64,000 nucleotides of DNA from Sphingobacteriales bacterium (GTDB lineage: Bacteria; Bacteroidota; Bacteroidia; Chitinophagales; JADIYW01), in contig JADJYT010000001.1 of the NCBI GenBank assembly GCA_016719635.1, positions 186,001 to 250,000 on the forward strand. The letters are read 5' to 3'. Position 1 is the first letter of the stretch. Each line of letters begins with the position of its first letter. The notes beneath the pieces were generated by a model. It did no database searches. It worked only from the letters and a program-made list of their open reading frames with translations, and had not been told where the DNA came from. The translations under genes and the position numbers were made by a program. Below are positions 17,711 through 27,226 of this stretch, in pieces.

Positions 17711-18580
17711 ATGCGTCAGCTTAAGATTACCAAATCCATCACCAACCGCGAAAGCCAATCCTTAGAAAAATATTTACAAGAAATCGGAAAAGTTGATTTA
17801 TTAACGCCGGAAGAAGAAGTTGATCTAGCGCAGCGCATCAAAGCAGGCGACCAGATTGCGTTGGAGCGACTGACAAAAGCCAACCTTCGTTTCGTGGTTT
17901 CCGTTGCCAAACAATACCAGAATCAGGGATTGACATTGAGTGACTTAATCAATGAAGGTAATTTAGGTCTGATAAAAGCTGCTCAACGATTTGATGAAAC
18001 GAGAGGTTTTAAATTCATATCCTATGCCGTTTGGTGGATTCGGCAGTCTATTCTGCAGGCACTTGCAGAACAATCCCGTATCGTTCGTTTGCCGTTGAAC
18101 AAAGTGGGTTCATTGAATAAGATCAATAAGGCATTTTCCAACTTAGAGCAGGAATTTGAACGTGAACCGTCAGCAGACGAGTTAGCGGAAATACTGGAAA
18201 TAACCCGTGAAGAAGTGGAAACGACATTAGGAGTTGCCGCCCGTCACGTATCCGTGGATGCACCGTTTCAAGAAGGGGAAGAAAACTCCCTGCTGGATGT
18301 TTTGGAAAATACGTCAGCACCAAGAACCGATTTGCAATTGGAATATCTGGAATCCCTGAGAAGAGAAATTGAGCGTTCCTTATCGACGCTGACAGACAGA
18401 CAAAAAGACGTTATAAAATATTATTTCGGTATCGGTGTCGAACATCCGATGTCACTGGAAGATATCGGCGAAAAGTTTGGGCTTACCCGTGAGCGCGTAC
18501 GTCAAATCAAAGACAAAGCCATCAATAAGCTCCGTGCCACTTCCAGAAGCAAATTGCTGAAAAATTACCTGGGTAATTAG
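17711..18580 (+). CDS. rpoD: RNA polymerase primary sigma factor (RpoD/SigA, short Bacteroidota form)
   Basis: A 289-residue sigma-70 without region 1.1, the normal size in Bacteroidota. Region 1.2 starts with SLEKYLQEIGKVDLLTPEEE. Region 2 has NLRFVVSVAKQY, DLINEGNLGLIKAAQRFD and FKFISYAVWWIRQSI, the -10 melting and core-binding segments. Region 3 follows, and region 4.2 ends with SLEDIGEKFGLTRERVRQIKDKA, the HTH that contacts the -33 box. This protein would read the TAnnTTTG promoters seen in the window. It is monocistronic. Confidence 0.96.
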   Translation: MRQLKITKSITNRESQSLEKYLQEIGKVDLLTPEEEVDLAQRIKAGDQIALERLTKANLRFVVSVAKQYQNQGLTLSDLINEGNLGLIKAAQRFDETRGFKFISYAVWWIRQSILQALAEQSRIVRLPLNKVGSLNKINKAFSNLEQEFEREPSADELAEILEITREEVETTLGVAARHVSVDAPFQEGEENSLLDVLENTSAPRTDLQLEYLESLRREIERSLSTLTDRQKDVIKYYFGIGVEHPMSLEDIGEKFGLTRERVRQIKDKAINKLRATSRSKLLKNYLGN

Positions 18581-18656
18581 GCATGTCAATATCCGAATAC
18601 TGAAAAGAATCTATATCTACTACATTCCAATCATTCTATAATTCAAAAATTACGTC

Positions 18657-20084
18657 ATGAGCAAGTGGATCGAAAAAGAAAAAAAAGCCCTCGAACTGAT
18701 TAACATCGCCGGCAAACTGTGGCTGGACAGAAACGTAGAACTGGTCATTTTCCGCAGAAATATTGTGGATGCCCGCTACACAGAAGTTTTAAACAATAAG
18801 GAATACGCTAAAAAATACCTGAATCTTCCGTTATCCATTGAAGATTTTCTAACTATTGCAACTGCAATCGAACAGCTCGAAATTTCAAACTCAAGAATTG
18901 ATATTGCCACCCTGAATAAAGAATGGATTGAACAAAAAGCCAACTTCTCTTCGGTGGAAGAATTTACGGCAAATAAATTAGCGGACTATATCGGGAAAGA
19001 TAAGCGCGTGATCGAACCGAAAGACGTGGTGTTGTTCGGATTCGGACGTATAGGACGTTTAGCGGCCAGAGAACTCATCCAGCAACATGGCAATGGTGAG
19101 CAGCTTCGCCTGAAAGCTATTGTTACCAGAGGCAATTCCGATGAAGAAATCAAAAAGCGTTCTTCCTTATTGAGAAAAGACTCGGTGCATGGAAAATTCC
19201 GCGGTGTCATTACGGAAGATTTCGAGGGCAAAACCCTGGTTGCGAACGGCAATGTCATTCACATGATTTCTGCCGACAATCCGGCAGAAATTGATTATAC
19301 ACAATATGGCATCAACGATGCTTTACTGATAGACAACTCCGGTATCTGGAGAGATGCCGAAAAATTGAGTAATCACTTAAAATCCAAGGGTATCTCCAAA
19401 GTGTTGCTGACTGCACCGGGCAAAGGCACCTTGCCGAATATAGTGTATGGAGTCAACCACCTCAGCTATCATCCGGATGACTTTAAGGTATGGACGGCTG
19501 CTTCCTGCACCACTAACGCCATCTCTCCTATCATCAAGGTTATCAGCGATGTATATGGTATTGAATCCGGACACGTTGAAACCGTTCACTCCTATACCAA
19601 CGATCAGAATTTACTGGATAACTACCATAAGAAATACAGACGCGGGCGTTCCGCACCAATGAACATGGTTATCACCGAAACAGGTGCTGCTAGTGCCATT
19701 ACCAAGGTAATGCCGGAAATGTCCGGAAAATTTACCGGTAATGCCGTTCGTGTACCAACACCGGATGTTTCACTGGCCATCTTAAATCTGAACCTGTCCA
19801 AAACGGTTACATCCGTTGATGAAATCAATGCGATTCTGAAACAGGCGGGTTCTTTCGGCTCTTTGGTGGAGCAGATTGACTTTTCCACTTCTCAGGAACT
19901 GGTATCTTCCGACTGTATCGGCAATCCACATGCATCTATTGTTGATTCGCATGCTACTTTGTTGTCTCCAAACAGCAAATCCATTGTATTGTATGTTTGG
20001 TACGATAATGAATACGGCTATACGCGTCAGGTGATCCGATTGGCAAAATATATTGGCAAAGTACAGCGACTTACCTATTATTAA
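18657..20084 (+). CDS. gap: Glyceraldehyde-3-phosphate dehydrogenase, long form with N-terminal extension
   Basis: The enzyme oxidises glyceraldehyde-3-phosphate with phosphate and NAD(P)+. At 475 residues it is about 130 longer than standard GAPDH. An N-terminal helical extension (1-120) precedes the Rossmann motif VVLFGFGRIGR (125-134). The catalytic cysteine is C284 in AASCTTNAISP, and the substrate segment ETGAASAITKVMPEMSGKFTGNAVRVPTP follows. The 470-480 residue type is a known subgroup in Bacteroidota and gammaproteobacteria; its preference for glycolysis or gluconeogenesis is not clear from sequence. The gene stands alone. Confidence 0.93.
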   Translation: MSKWIEKEKKALELINIAGKLWLDRNVELVIFRRNIVDARYTEVLNNKEYAKKYLNLPLSIEDFLTIATAIEQLEISNSRIDIATLNKEWIEQKANFSSVEEFTANKLADYIGKDKRVIEPKDVVLFGFGRIGRLAARELIQQHGNGEQLRLKAIVTRGNSDEEIKKRSSLLRKDSVHGKFRGVITEDFEGKTLVANGNVIHMISADNPAEIDYTQYGINDALLIDNSGIWRDAEKLSNHLKSKGISKVLLTAPGKGTLPNIVYGVNHLSYHPDDFKVWTAASCTTNAISPIIKVISDVYGIESGHVETVHSYTNDQNLLDNYHKKYRRGRSAPMNMVITETGAASAITKVMPEMSGKFTGNAVRVPTPDVSLAILNLNLSKTVTSVDEINAILKQAGSFGSLVEQIDFSTSQELVSSDCIGNPHASIVDSHATLLSPNSKSIVLYVWYDNEYGYTRQVIRLAKYIGKVQRLTYY

Positions 20085-20159
20085 TAAGTTACTATTTAAT
20101 AGTTGTGTGTATGTTTGTAAAAAATACAATAAAATAATGGATATTATAATCCTTTCTAG

Positions 20160-20202
20160 TAGAAAATAAATTTTTGTCTAAAATTCTATTTTTTATTTTC
20201 TA
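20160..20202. promoter_or_regulatory. AT-rich 11-base-pair inverted repeat
   Basis: TAGAAAATAAA at 20160-20170 and TTTATTTTCTA at 20192-20202 are perfect inverted copies with a 21-base spacer. They lie between gap and the lipoprotein gene, 18 bases before its ATG. The element could be an operator or a weak terminator. The surroundings are very AT-rich, which raises the chance of coincidence. Confidence 0.35.
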
Positions 20203-20220
20203 ACTTCAAATGTATCTTTT

Positions 20221-21678
20221 ATGAAAAATTTTAATTCAATATTAATTTTAACTATTTTTTCAATTATTTATACATCCTGTACAAAGTCAATTGATGAGAT
20301 AAACAATAATACGTCATCAAACTCTATAGAGATAACTAAAAATTATATCAATAATTCAAACAATGAACGTAAGGCAGCTGTTGACTCATTTTTATACTAT
20401 GCCAATTTAGGTTCTCCATCAAGAGATATTGATAAATTTAATAACATTGGTGGTGTTTTACCTGATCTTACCATCTGGAAATATAATGAAAATAATATAA
20501 CAACTGCAGCGAGTGGCGGTGGTAATAATGGTGATTGTTATTCATTACCAGTTTGTAATGGTATTTCATTTCCATTGCAACCGGGTTGGGCATGTGATGT
20601 AATTCCGCCAAAAGATACATTTAATAATGTAATTAATGCCTTTGGACAATATGGAACTGATTTCAGACAACAGTATGTAGTACATTATCCTACCAATAAA
20701 AGTACAAATTCGCCAATTGTTGTTTTGGTGCATGGTGGCGGTTGGTTTAGTGGCCCTAATCCTGATGAATTATCTGGTTGGCCTTATGGCTTTACTTCTA
20801 ATAAACCTGATAACTTTGTAAAAAATCTATTAGACAGTGGTTTTGTGGTGGTTAACTTGTTGTATCGTTTAACTCGTTATGGCGATGTAAATTCAGATAT
20901 TACATCAAATCCTGTTTCTGTACAAGATCAAATTTCTGATATAAATTCAGGCATCTTGCATATACGCACTAATTTCCCAACGTGCTTAGGTTTAAATGCT
21001 AATAGTATTCAGGTGTTAGGCGAGAGTGCAGGTGGTCATTTGGTATTATCCTGGGCTTATGCTAACGCAAATGTATCTTACATCAAATCAGTTGTAAGTA
21101 TGTATGCACCTACTAATCTTCAACAATATGGAAATTATTTGAAAAATATACCCATAACTTTTACTTGTGGTAATTTCTTTTTTCCAGTTACCTCTTATTA
21201 TCCTTGGTATTTTCCTATTACAGATATTTATAATCCTTACATGGTGTATAATACTACCAATTATACTTGTCAGGCCGCAACTTATCCAATTTCAAGAGTG
21301 CTGCAGTCTTATAAACTTATTCAAAGTTTAGTTAAAACTATTATTACTTCGCCACTTACATCTACAGAATTATTCAATATATCACCCTGCAATATTTTGA
21401 ATAGTTCCAGAATTGTACCTACATTCATTATGCACGGTAATAATGACGCATTGATTCCAAAAGCTCAAGCAACTAATAATATGAGTACTGCTTTAACAAA
21501 TTTTGGAGGTTTAATATTTAACTATAATTCATCAGGAGGTTCTGTACCAACATCATATATATCAGGATTTAAACATGGAATTAAATATTATGATAATGCC
21601 AATCATGGCTGGGCAGTTACAAGTGGCAATCAAGCAACATTATACAGTCTTATTCGTTCAGATGCGTTAAGTGGTTAA
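20221..21678 (+). CDS. Secreted lipoprotein, alpha/beta-hydrolase (esterase-like)
   Basis: A 485-residue lipoprotein with an SPII signal ending TSC (lipobox YTSC near residue 20). The hydrolase domain covers about residues 145-480. HGGGW near residue 171 is the oxyanion motif, GESAGG near residue 267 holds the nucleophilic serine, D in GNNDALIP near residue 410 and H in NHGW near residue 462 are the probable rest of the triad. It resembles BD-FAE/carboxylesterase proteins; the substrate is unknown. The gene and its neighbour downstream are visibly richer in A+T than gap and ffh on either side, which suggests later acquisition. Confidence 0.72.
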   Translation: MKNFNSILILTIFSIIYTSCTKSIDEINNNTSSNSIEITKNYINNSNNERKAAVDSFLYYANLGSPSRDIDKFNNIGGVLPDLTIWKYNENNITTAASGGGNNGDCYSLPVCNGISFPLQPGWACDVIPPKDTFNNVINAFGQYGTDFRQQYVVHYPTNKSTNSPIVVLVHGGGWFSGPNPDELSGWPYGFTSNKPDNFVKNLLDSGFVVVNLLYRLTRYGDVNSDITSNPVSVQDQISDINSGILHIRTNFPTCLGLNANSIQVLGESAGGHLVLSWAYANANVSYIKSVVSMYAPTNLQQYGNYLKNIPITFTCGNFFFPVTSYYPWYFPITDIYNPYMVYNTTNYTCQAATYPISRVLQSYKLIQSLVKTIITSPLTSTELFNISPCNILNSSRIVPTFIMHGNNDALIPKAQATNNMSTALTNFGGLIFNYNSSGGSVPTSYISGFKHGIKYYDNANHGWAVTSGNQATLYSLIRSDALSG

Positions 21679-21698
21679 ACGGACACAAATAATATATA

Positions 21699-22586
21699 AT
21701 GAAAATATTAACAATTACTATTGGTTTTTCTTTATTTCTATTATCGTCTTGCTGTATACAAGAAAATATCCAACCTGTAAATACTTTAAAAGGAAAAGTA
21801 AGGATTATTAAAATATCTGTAACAGACTCAACTAAAATCAATATAATTTGTTTCTATGACTCTGTGAGTGCAAGACTATCACGAATTTTAAATTTTATAA
21901 AACCATCAAACATAGATACTTTTCGCCAAAAAGGAGAATATAATTTTAGGTACGAAAACAACCTAATAACAATTGACGAAATAGGAATAGACAACGTAAC
22001 CCCTTTTCACAGATATAAAATTAATACTGATTATAACAAAAATATTTTAGACTTTAACGAAGAAGATGTTATATACAATACGGAAAATACCTATTTTAAA
22101 TACACACTAAAAAATCAACTTTTAGATACTGTTTTTGAAAAATATTATTGGCCTTTTGCATTCAATAGAAAATGTTATAATTACGTATTTGATGGAAATA
22201 ATTATACTAAATTTATATTTGATTATGACTGGTATGTTATTTTTGGTGGTAATGTACATGTTGTAGATTCAGCAAAAATTGACTATACTAATATGCCTTA
22301 TACCCAATATGCACCTATGCAAAATATGTATAGTGCTAATACATTCTTCAATTTAGGTATACCAAGTGAAGTAACTTACGATTTACTATATTTCTTAGGG
22401 TTAGAGGGTTATAGGTTTTATAAACCAAATAAAAACTTAGTAAATACAATACGTTCTTACAATGACTCTACTGCTATTGTTTATATGACCTATGAATTTA
22501 ATACTCAAAATCAACTGGATAAATTTATTGTGAATTTTAGAAATCCATCAACGACATTTTTTACTTATGAATTTGAGTATTACTAA
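21699..22586 (+). CDS. Unknown lipoprotein
   Basis: A 295-residue protein with a lipoprotein signal (LLSSCC near residue 18). The rest is rich in Y, N and F and in short predicted strands, with no motif that I recognise. It starts 20 bases after the esterase lipoprotein gene in the same direction and shares its AT-rich composition, so the two probably form one transcription unit. It ends 19 bases before ffh. It may be a cell-surface protein of the outer membrane, but no function can be assigned. Confidence 0.65.
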   Translation: MKILTITIGFSLFLLSSCCIQENIQPVNTLKGKVRIIKISVTDSTKINIICFYDSVSARLSRILNFIKPSNIDTFRQKGEYNFRYENNLITIDEIGIDNVTPFHRYKINTDYNKNILDFNEEDVIYNTENTYFKYTLKNQLLDTVFEKYYWPFAFNRKCYNYVFDGNNYTKFIFDYDWYVIFGGNVHVVDSAKIDYTNMPYTQYAPMQNMYSANTFFNLGIPSEVTYDLLYFLGLEGYRFYKPNKNLVNTIRSYNDSTAIVYMTYEFNTQNQLDKFIVNFRNPSTTFFTYEFEYY

Positions 22587-22605
22587 AACCTAAAACTTTT
22601 AATCA

Positions 22606-23913
22606 ATGTTTGAAAACTTACAGGATAAACTAGAAGGCGCGTTCAAAAACCTGAAAGGCCAGGGTAAACTGACGGAACTGAATATTGCCGCCACTGTAAA
22701 AGATATACGACGGGCTTTAGTTGACGCTGACGTTAATTATAAAATTGCCAAGGAATTTACGGATACCATCAAGGATAAGGCCATGGGTCAGAATGTGCTG
22801 ACCTCCGTTTCTCCGGGTCAGTTGATGGTAAAGATTGTCAGTGATGAACTGACGCAGCTCATGGGCGGAACAGCCACCGAAATCAATATAAAAGGCAGTC
22901 CTGCGGTTATTTTAATCTCCGGATTACAAGGTTCAGGAAAAACTACTTTTTCCGGTAAACTTGCCAATTACGTCAAAACAAAACTTAATAAAACACCTCT
23001 GTTAGTTGCCTGTGATGTGTATCGCCCCGCGGCGATTGATCAGTTGAAAGTATTGGGTGAACAAATCGGCGTGGAAGTCTATTCTGAAATTGAAAACAAG
23101 AATCCCGTATCAATTGCGCAGAATGCGATTGCTTATGCCGGACAAAAAGGACAGAATGTGGTTATTGTGGATACTGCAGGACGTTTAGCCGTAGATGAAG
23201 ATATGATGAATGAAATCGCCAATGTCAAACAGGCGATTCAACCGCAGGAAACCCTGTTCGTTGTGGATTCCATGACCGGTCAGGATGCAGTGAACACAGC
23301 AAAAGCATTCAACGACAGAATCAATTTTGACGGAGTGGTCTTGACCAAATTAGACGGTGACACACGGGGTGGTGCAGCTCTTTCCATCAAGTATACGGTT
23401 AATAAACCCATCAAGTTTGTGTCGCGCGGCGAAAAGCTGGCGGATACCCTGGACATCTTCTATCCGGAACGTATGTCGCAGCGTATCCTCGGTATGGGTG
23501 ACATCGTTTCTTTTGTGGAAAAGGCACAGGAACAGTTTGATGAAAAAGAAGCGCAGCGCTTAAGCAAAAAAATAGCCAAGAACCAGTTTGATTTTGAAGA
23601 CTTCCTGCAGCAGATCAACCAGATCCGCAAGATGGGAAACATCAAGGATTTACTGGGTATGATACCGGGAGTGGGCAAAGCGGTGAAAGATATTGATATC
23701 GATGACAATGCCTTCAAGAAAATTGAAGCCATCATATTTTCCATGACACCGGAAGAACGCAGAAACCCTGATCTGATTAATGGAAAACGCAGAGAACGCC
23801 TGGCAAAAGGCTCCGGAAATACCATCCAGGATGTCAATCAGTTCATCAAGCAATTCGACCAGATGAAAGTGATGATGAAGCGTATGCAGGGAATGGGAAT
23901 GAGTAAACGATAG
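22606..23913 (+). CDS. ffh: Signal recognition particle protein Ffh
   Basis: Ffh binds signal peptides of nascent membrane proteins and the 4.5S RNA and delivers the ribosome to FtsY. The 435-residue protein has the N domain (1-90), the GTPase G domain with GLQGSGKTT (104-112), DTAGRL (near 187), TKLDGDTRGG (near 246), and the methionine-rich M domain (from about 320, with the terminal run of Met-rich residues RMQGMGMSKR). Length and domain order are normal. The SRP RNA is not in the window as far as I can see. Confidence 0.97.
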   Translation: MFENLQDKLEGAFKNLKGQGKLTELNIAATVKDIRRALVDADVNYKIAKEFTDTIKDKAMGQNVLTSVSPGQLMVKIVSDELTQLMGGTATEINIKGSPAVILISGLQGSGKTTFSGKLANYVKTKLNKTPLLVACDVYRPAAIDQLKVLGEQIGVEVYSEIENKNPVSIAQNAIAYAGQKGQNVVIVDTAGRLAVDEDMMNEIANVKQAIQPQETLFVVDSMTGQDAVNTAKAFNDRINFDGVVLTKLDGDTRGGAALSIKYTVNKPIKFVSRGEKLADTLDIFYPERMSQRILGMGDIVSFVEKAQEQFDEKEAQRLSKKIAKNQFDFEDFLQQINQIRKMGNIKDLLGMIPGVGKAVKDIDIDDNAFKKIEAIIFSMTPEERRNPDLINGKRRERLAKGSGNTIQDVNQFIKQFDQMKVMMKRMQGMGMSKR

Positions 23914-24041
23914 AATGGGCATTTGAATTGTTTTACATTCAGTCGTAATCCAAAACCTGATTCCGGAAATCTAACGACACTTTTAACACAAACATTACTT
24001 CTTAATTGCAAGAATCCGGCTGAATTATTCTATTTTAGGAT

Positions 24042-25007
24042 ATGATAAAAGCAGGCATCGTTGGAGCAGCCGGTTATACGGGCGGCGAACTGATTCGCAT
24101 TCTATTGCAGCACCCTGATGTTGAAGTTGTTTTTTGTTTCAGCAGAAGTCAAAACGGGAAACCTGTTTATGCTGTACACACCGATTTACTGGGAGACACC
24201 GAATTAATTTTCACAACTGAAATCAATAACAGTGTTGATATGCTGTTTTTATGTCTGCCGCATGGTGAAGCACGCATTTTTTTAGAAAAGAATACCTTTT
24301 CACCAAACATAAAAATCATCGATTTAAGCAACGATTTCCGGCTGAAGGAACAGGCCTCTGATTTTGTCTACGGATTGCCTGAATTAAACAAAAACGCTAT
24401 CAAACAGGCTAAGAACATCGCCAATCCGGGATGTTTTGCGACTGCCATCCAACTGGCTTTGCTGCCTTTGGCTAAAAACAATCTGTTGAATTCGGATGTA
24501 CATATTTCGGGAACAACAGGGAGTACAGGTGCCGGAGTATCCCTGAGTGAAACCACCCATTTTACTTGGCGTAATGATAATATATCGGTTTACAAGGCTT
24601 TTACCCACCAGCATTTGGGAGAAATCAAACAGAGCCTGAGTCAGATGCAGGCTTCTTTTAATCATCCCATCCATTTCATTCCGTATAGAGGGGATTTCAC
24701 ACGCGGTATTATCACCACCATCTATACTGATTTTGCCGGAACCTCAGAAGAGGCGAATAACCTCTATCAATCCTGTTACAAGGATGAACCATTTACATTC
24801 ATTTCTACTGAAAACATTGACCTGAAACAGGTAGTCAATACGAATAAATGCCTGTTGTATCTGGAAAAACATGGCAACAAACTGATGATTGTATCCATCA
24901 TCGACAACCTGATAAAAGGCGCTTCAGGACAGGCCGTGCAGAATATGAATTTACTGTTTGGATTCGATGAAACAAAAGGATTGAAATTAAAACCGGTAGC
25001 TTATTAG
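24042..25007 (+). CDS. argC: N-acetyl-gamma-glutamyl-phosphate reductase
   Basis: ArgC reduces the acyl-glutamyl phosphate to the semialdehyde in arginine synthesis. The 321-residue protein starts with the NADP-binding GAAGYTGGELIRIL and has the catalytic cysteine C131 in NPGCFATAIQLAL. GTTGSTGAGVS and the following HFTWRNDN segment are typical. It is followed at 23 bases by argD and then the carbamoyltransferase, so these three are one operon. In many Bacteroidota the blocking group is succinyl, not acetyl; the sequence does not settle which one. Confidence 0.95.
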   Translation: MIKAGIVGAAGYTGGELIRILLQHPDVEVVFCFSRSQNGKPVYAVHTDLLGDTELIFTTEINNSVDMLFLCLPHGEARIFLEKNTFSPNIKIIDLSNDFRLKEQASDFVYGLPELNKNAIKQAKNIANPGCFATAIQLALLPLAKNNLLNSDVHISGTTGSTGAGVSLSETTHFTWRNDNISVYKAFTHQHLGEIKQSLSQMQASFNHPIHFIPYRGDFTRGIITTIYTDFAGTSEEANNLYQSCYKDEPFTFISTENIDLKQVVNTNKCLLYLEKHGNKLMIVSIIDNLIKGASGQAVQNMNLLFGFDETKGLKLKPVAY

Positions 25008-25030
25008 TTTATTATCTCGCAAAATTAATC

Positions 25031-26029
25031 ATGAACTTATTCAACGTATACCCGCTTTTTGATATTGAAATTATAAAAGGTAAAGGAAATCATGTGTACG
25101 ATTCAAATGGCACCAAATACCTGGACTTTTACGGAGGCCATGCGGTCATCTCCATTGGACATGCACACGAACATTATCTTCAGCGCATTGAATCACAACT
25201 CCACCGACTCTCCTTTTACTCGAATTCTGTCCGTCTGCCGGTGCAGCAGCAACTGGCTGATAAATTAGGAGCAATATCCGGCTATAACGATTATCAGTTA
25301 TTCCTTTGTAACAGCGGTGCGGAAGCGGTGGAAAATGCTTTAAAAGCTGCTTCGTTTCATAATAACCGTAAAAAAATCATTGCTTTCAAAGGTGCTTTTC
25401 ACGGGCGTACCTCCGGTGCGGTGGCCGTAACGGATAATGCTAAAATAAAACCACCGGTAAACGATGACTCTCATGTAGTTTTTCTGGATTTTGAGGATAC
25501 GGAGGGATTAATAAAAGTCTTTAAAGAACTGGAAATCTGTGCCGTTATTATCGAACCTATTCAGGGCGTCAATGGTATATATGAACCATCAGTTTCATTT
25601 TTACATCTGATCCAGCAATTATGCAAAGAAAACGATACTCTTCTTATTGCGGATGAAATACAGTGCGGCTATGGACGTAGCGGTAAGTTTTTCGCTCATC
25701 AGCATGCAGGCATTCAGCCGGATATCATAACGATGGCAAAAGGAATGGGTAACGGCTTCCCTATTGCCGGCATCTTAATACACCCGAAAATTCATTCAAA
25801 ATATGGCATGCTGGGCACAACTTTCGGGGGGGCGCCATTGGCTTGTGCTGCCGGGTTAGCCGTACTGGAAGTAATGGACAACGAACAGTTGATGGAAAAT
25901 GCCACTGCCAGGGGTACATATCTGTCCGGGCAATGTCATATGCTTCCTAAAGTAAAAGATGTACGGGGCAAAGGGTTGATGATTGGTGTGGAATTTGAAT
26001 TCCCATTAAAGAACTGCGGGATAAATTAG
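25031..26029 (+). CDS. argD: Acetyl/succinylornithine aminotransferase, truncated by a frameshift
   Basis: ArgD transaminates the N-acyl glutamate semialdehyde to N-acylornithine with PLP. Seen are CNSGAEAVENALKAA (PLP phosphate), IIEPIQGVNG, ADEIQCGYGRSGKFF and the PLP lysine in MAKGMGNGFPI. The frame stops at 26029 after FEFPLKNCGIN. The next bases, read in another frame, go on with KELRDKLVYEHHIFVGN to a stop at 26160. Adding one C to the CCC run at about 26002 restores one continuous gene. Either the gene is really broken or the assembly lost one base. About 43 C-terminal residues are displaced. Confidence 0.88.
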   Translation: MNLFNVYPLFDIEIIKGKGNHVYDSNGTKYLDFYGGHAVISIGHAHEHYLQRIESQLHRLSFYSNSVRLPVQQQLADKLGAISGYNDYQLFLCNSGAEAVENALKAASFHNNRKKIIAFKGAFHGRTSGAVAVTDNAKIKPPVNDDSHVVFLDFEDTEGLIKVFKELEICAVIIEPIQGVNGIYEPSVSFLHLIQQLCKENDTLLIADEIQCGYGRSGKFFAHQHAGIQPDIITMAKGMGNGFPIAGILIHPKIHSKYGMLGTTFGGAPLACAAGLAVLEVMDNEQLMENATARGTYLSGQCHMLPKVKDVRGKGLMIGVEFEFPLKNCGIN

Positions 26030-26160
26030 TCTATGAACATCATATCTTTGTTGGTAATTCCAATAATCCAAATACAATCCGATTATTGCCGAGCCTTACT
26101 ATTGGACAGCAGGAAGCGGATGAATTACTGAACGCACTCAAAAAATGTCTGAACTCATGA
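26030..26160 (+). other. Out-of-frame 3' end of argD
   Basis: In the shifted frame this stretch carries the normal ArgD C-terminus (NTIRLLPSLTIGQQEAD and then LLNALKKCL) up to TGA at 26158-26160. It overlaps the start of the carbamoyltransferase gene, as expected for a tightly packed operon. It has no start of its own. Confidence 0.8.
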
Positions 26161-27125
26161 AGAATTTTCTCTCTGTCAACGATGTGGATGATGTGGAAGC
26201 ACTGGCACAGAAAGCCATTGCTCTAAAATCCAGCCCATTTGATTTTAAGAAGATGGGTGAAAATAAGACAATGGTACTTATCTTCCTGAACGCATCACTG
26301 AGAACAAGATTGAGCACTCAAAAAGCCGCACAAAATTTGGGTATGAACACCATCGTGCTGAACCTGGGCCAGGACAGCTGGAATATGGAATATGAAGATG
26401 GCGCTGTTATGAATGGAGATAAAGCGGAACATATCAGGGAAGGAGCTGCTGTCATTTCCCAATATGCCGATATTATAGGCATTCGTGCCTTTCCTTCTCT
26501 CACAGACAGAGAAAAAGATTATTCAGAATATATCCTGCATAAATTTCTGGAAAATGTGACTGTACCAATAGTGAATATGGAATCGGCAACGGTTCATCCG
26601 CTTCAGTCACTGACCGATCTGATGACCATCCGCGAATTTTCCAATAAACCCAAACCGAAGGTAGTGCTGACCTGGGCGCCGCATGTCAAAGCACTTCCCC
26701 AGTGTGTCGCTAATTCATTTGCTGAATGGATGAATAAAGCAGCTGTTGAATTTGTCATCACCCACCCGGAGGGATATGAACTAAAAGAAACATTTTCCCG
26801 GAATGCTCCTCTCCTCTATAATCAGGAAGAAGCCTTTAAAGATGCTGATTTCATTTATGCCAAAAACTGGAGTTCCTATAAAGATTATGGCAAAATAATC
26901 GGACAGCAAGATGACTGGATGATAACACAAAAGAAACTAAAAGTAACCAACAATGCTTTTTTCATGCATTGCCTTCCTACACGTAGAAATGTAGAAATTT
27001 CAGACGATATACTGGACTCATCCGGCTCCATTGTGATTCAGCAGGCAGCAAACCGTGAATATGCCGCTCAGGCTGTCTTAAAGGAATTGCTTCATTTTTT
27101 GTCAATATCCGACAGAAATCGTTGA
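26145..27125 (+). CDS. argF': N-acetyl/N-succinyl-L-ornithine carbamoyltransferase
   Basis: This is the Bacteroidota type of transcarbamylase that acts on acylated ornithine, not on ornithine. The 326-residue protein has FLNASLRTRLSTQKAA near residue 49 (carbamoyl phosphate), DKAEHIREGA, ESATVHPLQSLTDL near residue 146, VVLTWAPH near residue 173 and FFMHCLPTRRN near residue 272. It resembles the Bacteroides succinylornithine enzyme throughout. The loop that in known enzymes separates acetyl- from succinyl-substrates reads REGAAV here, which matches neither type that I remember well, so the acyl group stays open. The start may be 26145 or the ATG at 26157 that overlaps the argD stop. Confidence 0.9.
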   Translation: MSELMKNFLSVNDVDDVEALAQKAIALKSSPFDFKKMGENKTMVLIFLNASLRTRLSTQKAAQNLGMNTIVLNLGQDSWNMEYEDGAVMNGDKAEHIREGAAVISQYADIIGIRAFPSLTDREKDYSEYILHKFLENVTVPIVNMESATVHPLQSLTDLMTIREFSNKPKPKVVLTWAPHVKALPQCVANSFAEWMNKAAVEFVITHPEGYELKETFSRNAPLLYNQEEAFKDADFIYAKNWSSYKDYGKIIGQQDDWMITQKKLKVTNNAFFMHCLPTRRNVEISDDILDSSGSIVIQQAANREYAAQAVLKELLHFLSISDRNR

Positions 27126-27226
27126 AATTTAACAAATTATCAACTCATATCTGGAATTTTACTATTGACTTACATCAAATTTAGATGTAACTTCACTTAT
27201 CTTGTTTATTCTATTGATTAATAACT

